Shown piece after piece: positions 1 to 10,484 of a stretch of 64,000 bases of DNA. Each line of letters opens with the position of its first letter. The first letter of the stretch is position 1. Position numbers and translations under genes: made by a program. Below the pieces are notes generated by a model. The model made no database searches, was not told the origin of the DNA, and worked only from the letters and a program-made list of their open reading frames with translations. The stretch lies in contig CAVVRP010000012.1 in the NCBI GenBank assembly GCA_963750715.1, forward strand, positions 496,001 to 560,000, written 5' to 3'. The DNA comes from JAGVSR01 sp963750715. Its GTDB lineage: Bacteria > Pseudomonadota > Alphaproteobacteria > Rhizobiales > Hyphomicrobiaceae.

Positions 1-254
1 ACCGCAGCGAACCCATCGGCGTCCCGATCGATCGCATCGGCCAGTTTCAGCAGCAGCGCTGCGCGCTCACCCGGCGTCGTCCGCGACCAGGTCTTGAAGG
101 CCTTTTCGGCGGCATCCACGGCCGTCTGTACTTGCGACAGAGAGGCTTCAGGCAACTGCACGATCGTCTCGCCCGTCTTTGGGTTGACGATGGTCTCGGC
201 CGCCTCCGTACCAGCAACGAAATTCGAACCGATCAGCATATTCGTATCGAGCAT
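1..254 (-). CDS. Aldehyde dehydrogenase, N-terminal part (gamma-aminobutyraldehyde dehydrogenase-like; cut by window edge)
   Basis: Only the first 84 or so codons are in the window. The protein starts MLDTNMLIGSNFV and continues with the NPKTGE-type segment and the helix typical of the N-terminus of NAD-dependent aldehyde dehydrogenases. A strong ribosome binding site (AGGAGG on the minus strand, near 261-266) supports this start. It lies 35 bp downstream of the YdcV-type permease on the same strand. In E. coli the ydcSTUV transporter genes are followed by ydcW/patD, which oxidises 4-aminobutyraldehyde to GABA, so context suggests the same role. The catalytic Cys and Glu are outside the window, so substrate cannot be judged from the sequence. 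Confidence 0.8.
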   Translation of the reverse strand, partial: MLDTNMLIGSNFVAGTEAAETIVNPKTGETIVQLPEASLSQVQTAVDAAEKAFKTWSRTTPGERAALLLKLADAIDRDADGFAA

Positions 255-289
255 GGATACCTCCTGGACGCTCGTTAAGGCTCAATTCT

Positions 290-1108
290 CTATTTGGATG
301 ATCCACCCGTGTGCTCGCCGTCACGCGTCAGATAGTAGGCGGCGAGTATCGGCAGGAATGTCACGACGATGACGATGACAGCAACGACGTTGGTTACCGG
401 CCTCTGGCGCGGCCGGATCAGTTCGTTCAGCATCCAGATCGGCAGCGTCGCCTGCTGTCCGGCGGTAAACGTGGTGACGATGACCTCATCGAACGACAGT
501 GCAAATGCCAGCATGGCACCGGCCAGTAGCGCGCTGCCGATCTGGGGCAGAACGACGTAGCGAAACGTCTGGAAGCCGTTGGCGCCGAGATCCATCGATG
601 CTTCGACGAGGTTGCCGGACAAACGCCTGAAGCGGGCGATGGTGTTATTGTAGACGACGACGATGCAGAACGTCGCGTGGCCGAGGATGATTGTCCAGAC
701 CGAGAAGTCCAGTCCCATGATGTCGAAGGCCGAACGCAGCGAAATGCCCGTGATGATGCCGGGCAGCGCGATAGGCAGAATGAACAGTAGCGAAATCGTC
801 TCTCGGCCGAAGAACTTCGAACGAGACAATGCCGCGGCGGCAAGCGTTCCGAGTACGAGCGACATCAACGTAGCGATCGCTGCCACCTTCATAGAAAGCC
901 ACAGTGGCGGCCAGATGTCCGGGCGTTCGAACCAGGCAACGCGGAACCAGTCCGTCGTCAGACCTGGCGGCGGGAACTGAAAGCTCTTCTCCTCGGTCGT
1001 GAAGGCATAGAGCACGATAAGGGCCAGCGGCAGATGCAGGAACAGTAGTCCCGCCACGGCTGCGGCCCTCAATCCAAGCGGCTTATGGCCATCGGCCCTA
1101 GAGGACAT
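290..1108 (-). CDS. ydcV: Putrescine/spermidine-type ABC transporter permease (YdcV-like)
   Basis: 272-aa inner-membrane permease of the binding-protein-dependent transport family. It has about six hydrophobic segments and the EAA loop (EASMDLGANGFQTF, near residues 169-182) that contacts the ATPase. Its start overlaps the end of the preceding permease gene by 11 bp, indicating translational coupling. It is the second permease of a four-gene importer (binding protein, ATPase, two permeases) matching the order of E. coli ydcSTUV. The polyamine specificity is inferred from gene order and the neighbouring putrescine-catabolism genes. Confidence 0.88.
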   Translation of the reverse strand: MSSRADGHKPLGLRAAAVAGLLFLHLPLALIVLYAFTTEEKSFQFPPPGLTTDWFRVAWFERPDIWPPLWLSMKVAAIATLMSLVLGTLAAAALSRSKFFGRETISLLFILPIALPGIITGISLRSAFDIMGLDFSVWTIILGHATFCIVVVYNNTIARFRRLSGNLVEASMDLGANGFQTFRYVVLPQIGSALLAGAMLAFALSFDEVIVTTFTAGQQATLPIWMLNELIRPRQRPVTNVVAVIVIVVTFLPILAAYYLTRDGEHTGGSSK

Positions 1109-2045
1109 CGAAGGCCCCCATGCGCTTTGCCATCCACAAATAAATGCCCATGATTAGCATTGGCACGACGGTGAAGGCAGCCGCCAACGGGATGTTGCCG
1201 GCGGTTCCCTGTAGCGTATAGACCGCCTGCCCGATCATGAGCCGCGAGTTGCCGACGATCTGGGGCACGATGTAGTCGCCAAGCGTCAACGAGAATGTGA
1301 AGATCGAGCCGGCGATGATGCCCGGCAGCGCCAGAGGAAAAACGACCGTGCGGAAAGTCTGCGATGGATCGGCGCCCAGATCCGCAGAGGCCTCCAGATA
1401 ATTGACGGGAACACGCTCCAGCGCCGCCTGTACGGGGAGGATCATGTAGGGCAGCCAAAGATAGACGAACACCAGAAACGTACCGATGTAGCTGAACGAT
1501 AGCGATGGGCCGCCGATTACCGGCAGCGCCAGCACGCCGTCGATGAGCCATGTCACATGAAAGATCCCGGCTAGCCACATGAGGATTCCCTCTTTGGCCA
1601 GGATCAGTTTCCAAGCATAGACCTTGACGAGATAGCTCGACCAAAGCGGCATCATTACCGCCAGATAGAACAGCGCCTTTGTCTTGCCCCGCGCATAGCG
1701 GGCCGCGAAATAGGCGATTGGGAAAGCGATGACGGCACATGCCAAAGTGACCAGAGCAGCCATCATCACCGTGCGCAAAATGATCAGCGCATTGGCCCCT
1801 TCGAGTAACTCCGCGTAGGTCGCCAGCGTGAACTCACGCACGACAAGCCCGGAGAAGTCATCGAGACGGTAGAAGCTCTGCAGCAGAAGCGCGATCAATG
1901 ACCCAATGTAGACGATACCGATCCACATCAGCGGCGGCAGCAAGAGCAACAGCGTGAAGAGTTTGGGCCGCGCGAAGAAATAGTCGGATATGGCGCCCAG
2001 CACGCCGCTGCCATCGTAGCGATGACTTTGAACCTGCGCGGTCAT
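1098..2045 (-). CDS. ydcU: Putrescine/spermidine-type ABC transporter permease (YdcU-like)
   Basis: 315-aa permease starting MTAQVQSHRYDG. This start is chosen because its ATG overlaps the stop of the ATPase gene as ATGA at 2042-2045; the frame is open further upstream but that stretch is antisense-like and non-homologous. It has a first membrane segment near residues 30-50, an extended periplasmic region and an EAA loop (EASADLGADPSQTF) in the cytoplasmic part. It pairs with the YdcV-like permease downstream to form the channel of a polyamine importer. Coupled translation with both neighbours suggests a fixed stoichiometry. Confidence 0.88.
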   Translation of the reverse strand: MTAQVQSHRYDGSGVLGAISDYFFARPKLFTLLLLLPPLMWIGIVYIGSLIALLLQSFYRLDDFSGLVVREFTLATYAELLEGANALIILRTVMMAALVTLACAVIAFPIAYFAARYARGKTKALFYLAVMMPLWSSYLVKVYAWKLILAKEGILMWLAGIFHVTWLIDGVLALPVIGGPSLSFSYIGTFLVFVYLWLPYMILPVQAALERVPVNYLEASADLGADPSQTFRTVVFPLALPGIIAGSIFTFSLTLGDYIVPQIVGNSRLMIGQAVYTLQGTAGNIPLAAAFTVVPMLIMGIYLWMAKRMGAFDVL

Positions 2046-3055
2046 GTCGTGTCCTCCATCGCGATCATCGCCGAACGCGGCCAGATGAGGCGCACGGCGG
2101 CACCTTGCCGGAAGCAAGAGGAACCGGCAGGAACTTCCGCGACGAGTCGTTGTTCGCCTGCCGTCACGCTGAACCTTATCGAAGCGCCCTGATAACTGAT
2201 GGCCTCGATCACGCCGGTCGCACTGCCATGAACGGCGGGAACAAGCGCGCCCGCCGGATAAACGCCAATTTTTTCCGGCTTCAGGCTCGTCCACTTGGAA
2301 ACGCCGCCATGCCGCGCTGCAAAATCCGGCGGAAGGACATTTGAGGATCCGACGAAATCGGAGACGAAGCGGGACGCAGGCCGTTCGTAGACGTCGGACG
2401 GCGACCCGACCTGAACGATGCGGCCTTCGCTGAAGATCGCAACGCGGTTGGCCATGGAGAGGGCTTCGCCCTGGTCGTGCGTCACGAAGACGAACGTGAT
2501 GCCGAGATCCTTTTGCAGGGCCTTCAGCTCTTCCTGCATCTGCTCGCGCAGCTTGAGATCGAGAGCGCCAAGTGGCTCATCGAGCAGCAGAACTCGGGGA
2601 TCGTTGACGAGTGCGCGAGCCAGCGCCACGCGCTGCCGCTGACCGCCGGACAACTGCGCCGGCCGGCGCTGTCCGTAGCCGGCGAGCTTGACCATCGCCA
2701 GGGCATCCGTCGCCTTGGCTTCTCGCTCAACCCGTCCCACGCCCTTGATCATGAGGCCGTAAGCGACGTTTTCGCCGACGGTCATGTGTGGAAACAGAGC
2801 GTAGTCCTGAAAGACGGTGTTCACGCTGCGTTTGTAGGGCGGAACATTCTCCGCCGTCTCACCGAAGATCTCGATGTGGCCGCTGTCGGGCTGTTCGAAA
2901 CCGGCAATCAGACGAAGACATGTCGTCTTGCCGGACCCTGACGGCCCAAGCATGGCAAAGAATTCCCCCTCCGCAATGTCGATCGAAACATTGTCGACCG
3001 CGCGCACCGCGCCGAAGCGGCGTGTCACATTCTCAAAGCGTACAGCGATCGACAT
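2042..3055 (-). CDS. ydcT: ABC transporter ATP-binding protein of the polyamine importer (YdcT/PotA-like)
   Basis: 337-aa ATPase. Walker A GPSGSGKT lies at residues 37-44, the ABC signature LSGGQ near 135-139 and Walker B LLLDEP near 156-161, followed by the TOBE-type C-terminal domain usual for the PotA/YdcT group. It energises import through the two permeases encoded immediately downstream. The binding-protein gene is 79 bp upstream. All motifs are intact. Confidence 0.92.
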   Translation of the reverse strand: MSIAVRFENVTRRFGAVRAVDNVSIDIAEGEFFAMLGPSGSGKTTCLRLIAGFEQPDSGHIEIFGETAENVPPYKRSVNTVFQDYALFPHMTVGENVAYGLMIKGVGRVEREAKATDALAMVKLAGYGQRRPAQLSGGQRQRVALARALVNDPRVLLLDEPLGALDLKLREQMQEELKALQKDLGITFVFVTHDQGEALSMANRVAIFSEGRIVQVGSPSDVYERPASRFVSDFVGSSNVLPPDFAARHGGVSKWTSLKPEKIGVYPAGALVPAVHGSATGVIEAISYQGASIRFSVTAGEQRLVAEVPAGSSCFRQGAAVRLIWPRSAMIAMEDTT

Positions 3056-3134
3056 TGCAGCCCCCCAACACCCCGGTTGGCTCGACCCCGCCGGCGAAGC
3101 CGAGCCAACACAGGCTAGTCAGCGATTGTAGAAA

Positions 3135-4289
<1,155 letters not shown>

Positions 4290-4424
4290 GACTTTAACTC
4301 TCCTACTGAAGTCGACATTTCACCCGAAGTCCTTCCGCCCTGACAGCCATTCCCTCGCGAGGGTTCCAGCTACCAGACCGACCCTTACGACCGGCCGGCT
4401 CGCATGACGCGGGCCCACAAATCG

Positions 4425-5147
4425 TCATTCCACGCGCGACACCACGCGCGGCCGCCTGGCCGCTGGCCTGGACGCTGTGTCTCGCTTGTTCGGCTGGATG
4501 GTCGCGACTCGCTGGGCGACCCCGGAAACAAATGACTGGATGGCGATATCGAACGTATCGTCGGCATCAAGCGTCTTGAATGACGGGATGAGCGCGTGGG
4601 TCGCCGCATAGGCCCCCGGATCGAGCGCCAGCATCTCACTCTCGTCGGCTGCACCCAGGGGCTGCAGCAGGCCTTCGGCTTCTGCCAGCGCATATCCGAG
4701 GATGAAGGCGTAGAAGGCAAGACCCAGGCCAGCTGCGTCTCTGTCATTCAGGCCGGACCCACGTAGCGCCCGATACACCACCTCGCTCGATGCATGGTCG
4801 GCCGGCCCCGTGGCGTGGAATCTGAAATGAAGATGAAATAGCTTCGGATGGCGCCTGGCGAGATCGCGATAGCCTTCAGCGACCTTACGCAGATCCCTCT
4901 GCCAATCCCGCGACGGCGCGGGCAGTTCGACCGACATTAAAGCCCGATCGGCGATATGGCGAAGCAATTCGTTCTTGGACTGGAAGTGATGCAGGACCGT
5001 CATCGGATCGACGCCGATGCGCGCGCCGAGCTTGCGAACCGAAAAGCCTTCCTCACCTTCGCTCGCCAGCATGTCGAATGCCGCATCGAGGATGGTCGAT
5101 TTGTCGAGACCGCGCCTGACACGCGGACGTGGCTTGAGTTTACCCAC
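4425..5147 (-). CDS. TetR-family transcriptional regulator
   Basis: About 240-aa repressor-type protein. Residues 15-65 form the TetR helix-turn-helix (ILDAAFDMLASEGEEGFSVRKL, then GVDPMTVLHHFQSKNELL, broken here to stay short), followed by a helical ligand domain. GTG at 5147 is chosen over GTG at 5162 because AAGGGG sits just before it. The gene lies between the minus-strand importer operon and the divergent putrescine catabolism operon, so it is well placed to control one or both. The ligand is unknown; a polyamine or derivative is a guess from position. Confidence 0.85.
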   Translation of the reverse strand: MGKLKPRPRVRRGLDKSTILDAAFDMLASEGEEGFSVRKLGARIGVDPMTVLHHFQSKNELLRHIADRALMSVELPAPSRDWQRDLRKVAEGYRDLARRHPKLFHLHFRFHATGPADHASSEVVYRALRGSGLNDRDAAGLGLAFYAFILGYALAEAEGLLQPLGAADESEMLALDPGAYAATHALIPSFKTLDADDTFDIAIQSFVSGVAQRVATIQPNKRDTASRPAARRPRVVSRVE

Positions 5148-5304
5148 GTTGCCCCTTGACACTTCTACGCCGTAGCCAATACACTTTTGTCCAAAATCTT
5201 CCCGCTGTAAAGCGTGTTGATCGGTTCTCAGGATGCGATGTCATCTGGTGAGCAGACGCAGCATGAATTTCCGGCAGCAAGAGGCACCCAGGAGGCAGTA
5301 TTAC

Positions 5305-5532
5305 ATGCGTGCGGAGACCAGCGCCTCGCATCCCGTTTGTGGTCGTCCCGCCTCGGCGCGGAAGGCCGCGGCGCGCCTCGACGCCACTCCTGTAAGTGCA
5401 AAGAGCGAACTGCTCCGCCTGTGCGCGCGGATCGGCTACACGCCGCACGGCAGCCTTCAGCCATCATTCATTCGTCAATTGCCGACGTACAGCTGGAGGC
5501 TCACATCATGTCCATCAACACAACAGCACTGA
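5305..5532 (+). other. Candidate upstream ORF overlapping the start of the aminotransferase gene
   Basis: In the 345-bp gap between the TetR gene and the aminotransferase gene, a 75-codon reading frame starts at ATG 5305 after a good Shine-Dalgarno (GGAGG at 5291-5295). It ends 25 bp inside the next gene, in another frame. The peptide is basic (many Arg/Lys) and matches nothing I recognise. It may be a leader whose translation affects the downstream start, or it may be chance in GC-rich DNA. The rest of the gap shows a near-palindrome TTTTGTCCAAAA around 5188 that could be a regulator site. Confidence 0.25.
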
Positions 5533-6884
5533 AAGAACTCGACGCTCGCCACCATCTCCACCCGTTCAGCCATCACAAGTCCCTGCGCGAAACCGGCGCA
5601 CGCGTCATCGTCAAGGGCGAGGGAGCCTATATCTGGGACAGCGAAGGCCACCGCATTCTCGACGGCATGTCGGGCCTGTGGACCACGAACATCGGCTGTG
5701 GCCGCAAGGAACTGGCCGACGCGGCCTACAAGCAGATGCTGGAACTGCCCTATTACAACACTTTCTTCCAGACGACCCACCCGCCGGTGATCGCACTGTC
5801 CGAGAAGCTTTCCCGGATCGCGCCGGCTAACATCAAGCAGGTGTTCTACGGATCGTCGGGCTCTGAATCAAACGACACGGCCGTTCGCCTGATCCGCCAT
5901 TACTGGAAGATCAAGGGCGAGTTGAAGCGGCGCATCATCATCAGCCGCCGCAATGCCTATCACGGGTCGACGATCACGGCGGCCTCGATGGGCGGCATGG
6001 GCTTAATGCACGGACAGCTGTATCCGGCCTATGAAGGTTTCCGGCACGTCATCGAGCCGTATTGGTATGGAAACGCGGAACCCGGCGAGACACCGGAAGC
6101 GTTCGGCATCCGCACCGCACGGGCCATCGAAGACGAGATCCTGGCGGTCGGACCGGAGAACGTCGCGGCGTTCGCGGGCGAGCCAGTGCAGGGTGCGGGC
6201 GGCCTCAAGATTGCGCCTTCGACCTATTGGCCCGAGGTTCAGCGCATCGTCGATAAGTACGGCATCCTGTTCCTGGCCGACGAAGTCATCACCGGCTTCG
6301 GCCGCGTCGGAACGTGGTTTGCCTCCGAGCACTACGGCATCCGGCCGAACCTCGTCACCTTCGCGAAGGCGGCGACGTCGGGCTACATCCCGCTCAGCGG
6401 CTTACTGGTCGGTGATCGGGTTGCCGATGCTCTGGTGGCCGATGACGACGAGTTCTACCACGGCTACACGTACGCGGGTCATCCCGTGGCATGCGCGGTC
6501 GCGTTGGCGAACATCGAAGTCATGGAGAAGGAGCGGCTGGTCGACAAGGTCAATGAGACCACCGGCCCGGCGCTCGCCCGCATGCTCGGCAAGTTCAAAG
6601 ACCATCCGCTCGTCGGCGAAGTTCGCTCCATCGGTATGCTGGGCGCGTTCGAACTGGTCGCGGACAAGCGCACACACGGCCGCTTCGCCGATCCTGGCCG
6701 CGTCGGTACCATGTGCCGCAACCACTTCGCGCGCGAGGGCTTCATCATGCGCGCCATCGGCGACACGATGGTCACGGCGCCGCCGCTGATCTTCACGCAG
6801 GCGCACTTCGACGAGGCTGAGGCCGTGATCCGCAAGGTTCTCGATCTGACGCTTAACGACGTCGCTGGAGAGCTTGCCGCATGA
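5508..6884 (+). CDS. spuC: Putrescine-pyruvate aminotransferase (SpuC-like class III aminotransferase)
   Basis: 458-aa PLP-dependent class III (omega) aminotransferase. It probably moves the terminal amino group of putrescine or a related diamine to pyruvate, giving 4-aminobutyraldehyde and alanine. Visible motifs are the phosphate-binding GSSGSESND near residues 115-123, the DEVITGFGR segment with Asp near 258, and the PLP lysine in TFAKAATSG near residue 287. The frame is open further upstream but the first homologous residues follow ATG 5508 (MSINTTALKEL). The stop overlaps the PuuD start (ATGA). Gene order spuC-puuD-puuA resembles the spu genes of Pseudomonas, which is the basis for the substrate call. 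Confidence 0.87.
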   Translation: MSINTTALKELDARHHLHPFSHHKSLRETGARVIVKGEGAYIWDSEGHRILDGMSGLWTTNIGCGRKELADAAYKQMLELPYYNTFFQTTHPPVIALSEKLSRIAPANIKQVFYGSSGSESNDTAVRLIRHYWKIKGELKRRIIISRRNAYHGSTITAASMGGMGLMHGQLYPAYEGFRHVIEPYWYGNAEPGETPEAFGIRTARAIEDEILAVGPENVAAFAGEPVQGAGGLKIAPSTYWPEVQRIVDKYGILFLADEVITGFGRVGTWFASEHYGIRPNLVTFAKAATSGYIPLSGLLVGDRVADALVADDDEFYHGYTYAGHPVACAVALANIEVMEKERLVDKVNETTGPALARMLGKFKDHPLVGEVRSIGMLGAFELVADKRTHGRFADPGRVGTMCRNHFAREGFIMRAIGDTMVTAPPLIFTQAHFDEAEAVIRKVLDLTLNDVAGELAA

Positions 6885-7621
6885 GCCGCCCGATCATCGT
6901 TATCCCATCGTGTACGAAGATCATCGAGGGATACACTTTCGATGCTGTCAGCCGGAAGTATTCCGCGGCCGTTGCCGAGGTCGCGGAATGCCAGCCGCTG
7001 CTGATCCCGTTGGAAGCCGCACTCGTCGACGTTGCAGCCGTGCTCGACGTCGCCGATGGCGTCCTTTTGTCCGGAAGCCCTTCCAACGTCCATCCGGAGC
7101 GCTATGGCAGCGCTGAGCAGCCCGTGAAGCCGGATCGGATCGATCCGGCTCGTGACAGTCTCACTCTGCCGCTCGTCAAGACAGCGCTCGACAAGGGCAT
7201 TCCGCTGTTTGCGATCTGCCGTGGATTCCAGGAACTGAACGTGGCGCTCGGCGGCACGCTGTACCAGGAAGTGCACCAGATCGAAGGCAAGAAGGACCAT
7301 CGGGAGCGGCCCGAACTGCCGATGCCCGAACGGTGGGGTCCGGTGCATCCGATCACCCTCAAGGGGCGTTTACGCGAATGGATCGGCAGAGACGAGATCA
7401 TGGTCAATTCGTTGCATGGCCAGGGCATCTCGCGTCTCGCCGACGGGCTCGTTCCCGAAGCCTTTGCCGAAGACGGACTGGTGGAGGCCGTGCGCGGCCC
7501 CGTCGAGCATCCGTTCTGCCTGGGCGTTCAATGGCATCCCGAGTGGGAGGCCAAATCCAATCCCGTGTCGGTCAACCTGTTCCGCAGGTTCGGCGCGGCT
7601 GCACGGGGTAATGTGACATGA
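6881..7621 (+). CDS. puuD: Gamma-glutamyl-GABA hydrolase (PuuD/SpuA-like class I glutamine amidotransferase)
   Basis: 246-aa class I amidotransferase-fold hydrolase that would cleave gamma-glutamyl-GABA to glutamate and GABA. The catalytic triad is visible: Cys113 in FAICRGFQE, and His219 and Glu221 in GVQWHPEW. The start overlaps the aminotransferase stop (ATGA), and its own stop overlaps the PuuA start in the same way, so the three are translationally coupled. The length fits PuuD. Its presence implies that gamma-glutamylated intermediates are used. Confidence 0.9.
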   Translation: MSRPIIVIPSCTKIIEGYTFDAVSRKYSAAVAEVAECQPLLIPLEAALVDVAAVLDVADGVLLSGSPSNVHPERYGSAEQPVKPDRIDPARDSLTLPLVKTALDKGIPLFAICRGFQELNVALGGTLYQEVHQIEGKKDHRERPELPMPERWGPVHPITLKGRLREWIGRDEIMVNSLHGQGISRLADGLVPEAFAEDGLVEAVRGPVEHPFCLGVQWHPEWEAKSNPVSVNLFRRFGAAARGNVT

Positions 7622-8973
7622 CCAATGAACGTTACTTGACGTCCGAGGAAGCCCGCGACTTCCTCAAGAAGCACCCGACTGTCCAATGGATTGACGTCTT
7701 CATGTTTGACGTCAACGGCATCGCGCGCGGCAAGCGTCTGCGCAGCGCCGATTTCGTCGCCTTCGCGGGCAAGACGATCATGTTCCCGTCGACTGTCTAC
7801 ATCATGGACATGCGCGGCAGCTGCGTGGAAGAAACCGGCCGTCTGTGGGAGACCGGAGATCCGGATCTAGAGTTCCGAGTTCTGGCTAATACGCTCGCTC
7901 CTGTCAGCGTTGAGGGCGGCACCTACGCGCAGGCCGTAATGGTCCCGGTCGGAGACGGCGACGGGCTTGATCCCCGCCGCATCCTGCAAAGTCATGTCGA
8001 TGCCCTCGCGCGTAACGACCAGAAGCCGGTGGCGGCCGTCGAACTCGAGTTCTACGTCTCCTCGGCAAATCCGGGCGGTCCCTTCTCGCTAAAGGTTCCG
8101 CACGGGCTCGAGGCAAATCCCGATTGGCAGCAGCTCTACCAGTTTGAGGAAATGGACTGCGCCAGCGCCTTCATCGACGACATCTACCGCATCGCCGAGT
8201 TGCAGAACCTGCCGGTCGACGCGGTCATCCAGGAGGCGGGTCCCGGCCAGTTCGAGATCAACCTCAAGCACCGCGACGACATCGTCGCCGCAGCCCTCGA
8301 CGCGTTGCTGCTCAAGCGCGCCGTCAAGGCCGCCGCACTCGCCCACGACATGGAAGCGACGTTCATGGCTAAGCCGCACCATGATTGGTCGGGCTCGGGA
8401 ATGCACATCCACATGAGCCTCGTCGACGAAGCCGGCAAGAACATGTTCGCGGGCGATTCGATCTCGCCCCTCTTCAAGCATGCCCTCGGCGGACTGCGCG
8501 AGACCATGGGCGACTTCATGGCGATCTGGGCGCAGTCGGCCAATTCATATCGGCGCTACGTGCCCAAGTCCTATGTGCCGATGGCGGCCCACTGGGGTTT
8601 CAACAACCGCACGGTCTCCCTGCGCGTGTTGAACACGTCGCCGGCAGCGACGCGCGTCGAGCATCGCATTGCCGGCGCCGATGCCAATCCGTACCTGGTC
8701 CTCGCCGCGATGCTCGCCGGCATGCGCCACGGCATCGCCAACAAGCTCGACCCCGGTCCTGCGGTCGGCGGCAATGCGGCGGCCGCAGCCGGCTTGACGC
8801 TGCCGACGGCCTGGGTAAATGCACTCGAAAAATTCGAACAGTCCCAAGTCGTCCGCGAGGCGTTCGGCCCCGTGTTCCAGAACGTCTATGCGCAAATGAA
8901 ACAGACCGAGCGAACCGATTTCGAACGCGTCGTCACGGCGCTCGATCATCAGTGGTATGCCCGCGTCGCCTGA
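7618..8973 (+). CDS. puuA: Gamma-glutamylputrescine synthetase (PuuA-like, glutamine synthetase fold)
   Basis: 451-aa glutamine-synthetase-family enzyme. It has the beta-grasp N-terminus (VQWIDVFMFDVNGIARGK), a catalytic segment with metal ligands (AVELEFYV near residue 140; GPGQFEINL near 215) and the HHDWSGSGMHIHMS nucleotide/metal region near 255-268. It lacks the adenylylation loop of true GlnA. It would ligate glutamate to putrescine using ATP. It is coupled to puuD by a 4-bp overlap. Other amines (PauA-type substrates) are possible. Confidence 0.9.
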   Translation: MTNERYLTSEEARDFLKKHPTVQWIDVFMFDVNGIARGKRLRSADFVAFAGKTIMFPSTVYIMDMRGSCVEETGRLWETGDPDLEFRVLANTLAPVSVEGGTYAQAVMVPVGDGDGLDPRRILQSHVDALARNDQKPVAAVELEFYVSSANPGGPFSLKVPHGLEANPDWQQLYQFEEMDCASAFIDDIYRIAELQNLPVDAVIQEAGPGQFEINLKHRDDIVAAALDALLLKRAVKAAALAHDMEATFMAKPHHDWSGSGMHIHMSLVDEAGKNMFAGDSISPLFKHALGGLRETMGDFMAIWAQSANSYRRYVPKSYVPMAAHWGFNNRTVSLRVLNTSPAATRVEHRIAGADANPYLVLAAMLAGMRHGIANKLDPGPAVGGNAAAAAGLTLPTAWVNALEKFEQSQVVREAFGPVFQNVYAQMKQTERTDFERVVTALDHQWYARVA

Positions 8974-8983
8974 GGAGGCTCAA

Positions 8984-10474
8984 GTGACCACGCTTGCCCA
9001 TTTTGAAAAACTTGCCGGGACGATCGCAATCCCGGATCAGGCTGTCATCGACGGGCGCGCCCGCCCGAGCATTTCGGGCAAGGCGTTCGACAACACCACG
9101 CCGCGCAACGGCCAAGTCATCAATCGCGTAGCCGAATGCGACGCGTCCGATGTCGACGCGGCGGTTGCCTCGGCGCGCCGTGCTTTCGAGGACGGCCGCT
9201 GGCGGCACATGCACTACCGGCAGAAGAAGAAGCTCCTTTTTCAGCTTGCCGATTTGATGGAGCGCGATACCGAGGTCCTCGCCGTTCTGGAAAGCCTCGA
9301 CACCGGCAAACCGATCACGAATGCGCTGCGCGGCGACGTGCCCAACGCCATTCGCTCACTTCGCTACTACGCCGAGGCGCTCGATAAGGTGTACGGGGAG
9401 GTCGGCCCCGAATCCACGGACCGCATCTCGTTCGCCGTGCATGAGCCGCTCGGCGTGATCGGCGCCATCGTGCCATGGAACTTCCCCCTCCACATGGCCA
9501 TGTGGAAAGTCGCGCCCGCCCTCGCCATGGGCAATTCGATCGTCCTGAAGCCCGCCGAGCAGTCGCCGTTGACGGCGTTGAAGCTTGGGGAACTGGCGCT
9601 CGAATCCGGCATTCCGCCCGGCGTGCTCAATATCGTGCCCGGCTTTGGACATATCGCCGGAAAGGCGCTCGCGTTGCACATGGACGTCGACATGATCGCG
9701 TTCACGGGCTCGGGGCCGGTCGGCAAGCTCCTGATGCAGTACTCCGGCCAGAGCAATCTGAAGCGCGTCAGCCTCGAACTCGGCGGCAAGTCGCCCCACA
9801 TCGTCTTTGAAGATTGCCCGAACCTCGAAGCCGCTGCCACGCAGGCCGCCTGGGGCATTTTCTACAATCAGGGCGAAGTGTGCACGGCGGCGTCTCGTCT
9901 TCTCATCCAGGAATCGATTGCCGACCGCTTCCTCGACAAGCTGCTTGAAGTTGCCGGCCGCATCGTGCCTGGCGATCCGCTGGAGCCGGCGACAAACTTC
10001 GGCGCCATGGTGAGTGCCGAGCAGATGAAAACGGCGCTGCGATATATCGAGAAAGCCAAGGCGGAAGGCGGCGCCCTGCGTCTCGGCGGTCAGCAGGCCC
10101 GGCGTGAAAGCGGCGGCTTTTACGTCGATCCGACGGTGTTCGACCGCATCACGCCGGATGCCACATTGGCGCGTGAGGAAGTCTTCGGACCCGTTCTCGG
10201 AGTTATCCGTTTCAAGACGCCGGATGAAGCGATCCGAATTGCCAACGACACCATCTACGGGCTTGCCGCAGGCCTGTGGACGCGCGACATCACGCTTGCC
10301 CACCGCGCCGCGCGCGACTTGCGGGCCGGCCTCGTATGGATCAACGGCTGGGATAGCTGTGACATCACCATGCCATTCGGCGGTTTCAAACAGTCGGGCT
10401 TCGGCCGCGACCGCTCGCTGCACGCCCTGCACAAGTACGCCGATCTGAAGGCGATCTCGATCACGCTTGGCTGA
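8984..10474 (+). CDS. puuC: Gamma-glutamyl-gamma-aminobutyraldehyde dehydrogenase (PuuC-like)
   Basis: 496-aa NAD(P)-dependent aldehyde dehydrogenase. The start is GTG 8984, placed 6 bases after a strong AGGAGG (8973-8978) that itself overlaps the puuA stop. Motifs: PWNFPLHM near 164, the general-base Glu265 in LELGGKS, and the catalytic Cys300 in NQGEVCTAASR. It would oxidise gamma-glutamyl-4-aminobutyraldehyde, or free 4-aminobutyraldehyde, to the acid. The Pseudomonas relative KauB has broad activity on amine-derived aldehydes, so several chain lengths are plausible. Confidence 0.85.
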   Translation: MTTLAHFEKLAGTIAIPDQAVIDGRARPSISGKAFDNTTPRNGQVINRVAECDASDVDAAVASARRAFEDGRWRHMHYRQKKKLLFQLADLMERDTEVLAVLESLDTGKPITNALRGDVPNAIRSLRYYAEALDKVYGEVGPESTDRISFAVHEPLGVIGAIVPWNFPLHMAMWKVAPALAMGNSIVLKPAEQSPLTALKLGELALESGIPPGVLNIVPGFGHIAGKALALHMDVDMIAFTGSGPVGKLLMQYSGQSNLKRVSLELGGKSPHIVFEDCPNLEAAATQAAWGIFYNQGEVCTAASRLLIQESIADRFLDKLLEVAGRIVPGDPLEPATNFGAMVSAEQMKTALRYIEKAKAEGGALRLGGQQARRESGGFYVDPTVFDRITPDATLAREEVFGPVLGVIRFKTPDEAIRIANDTIYGLAAGLWTRDITLAHRAARDLRAGLVWINGWDSCDITMPFGGFKQSGFGRDRSLHALHKYADLKAISITLG

Positions 10475-10484
10475 GGACACGCCA

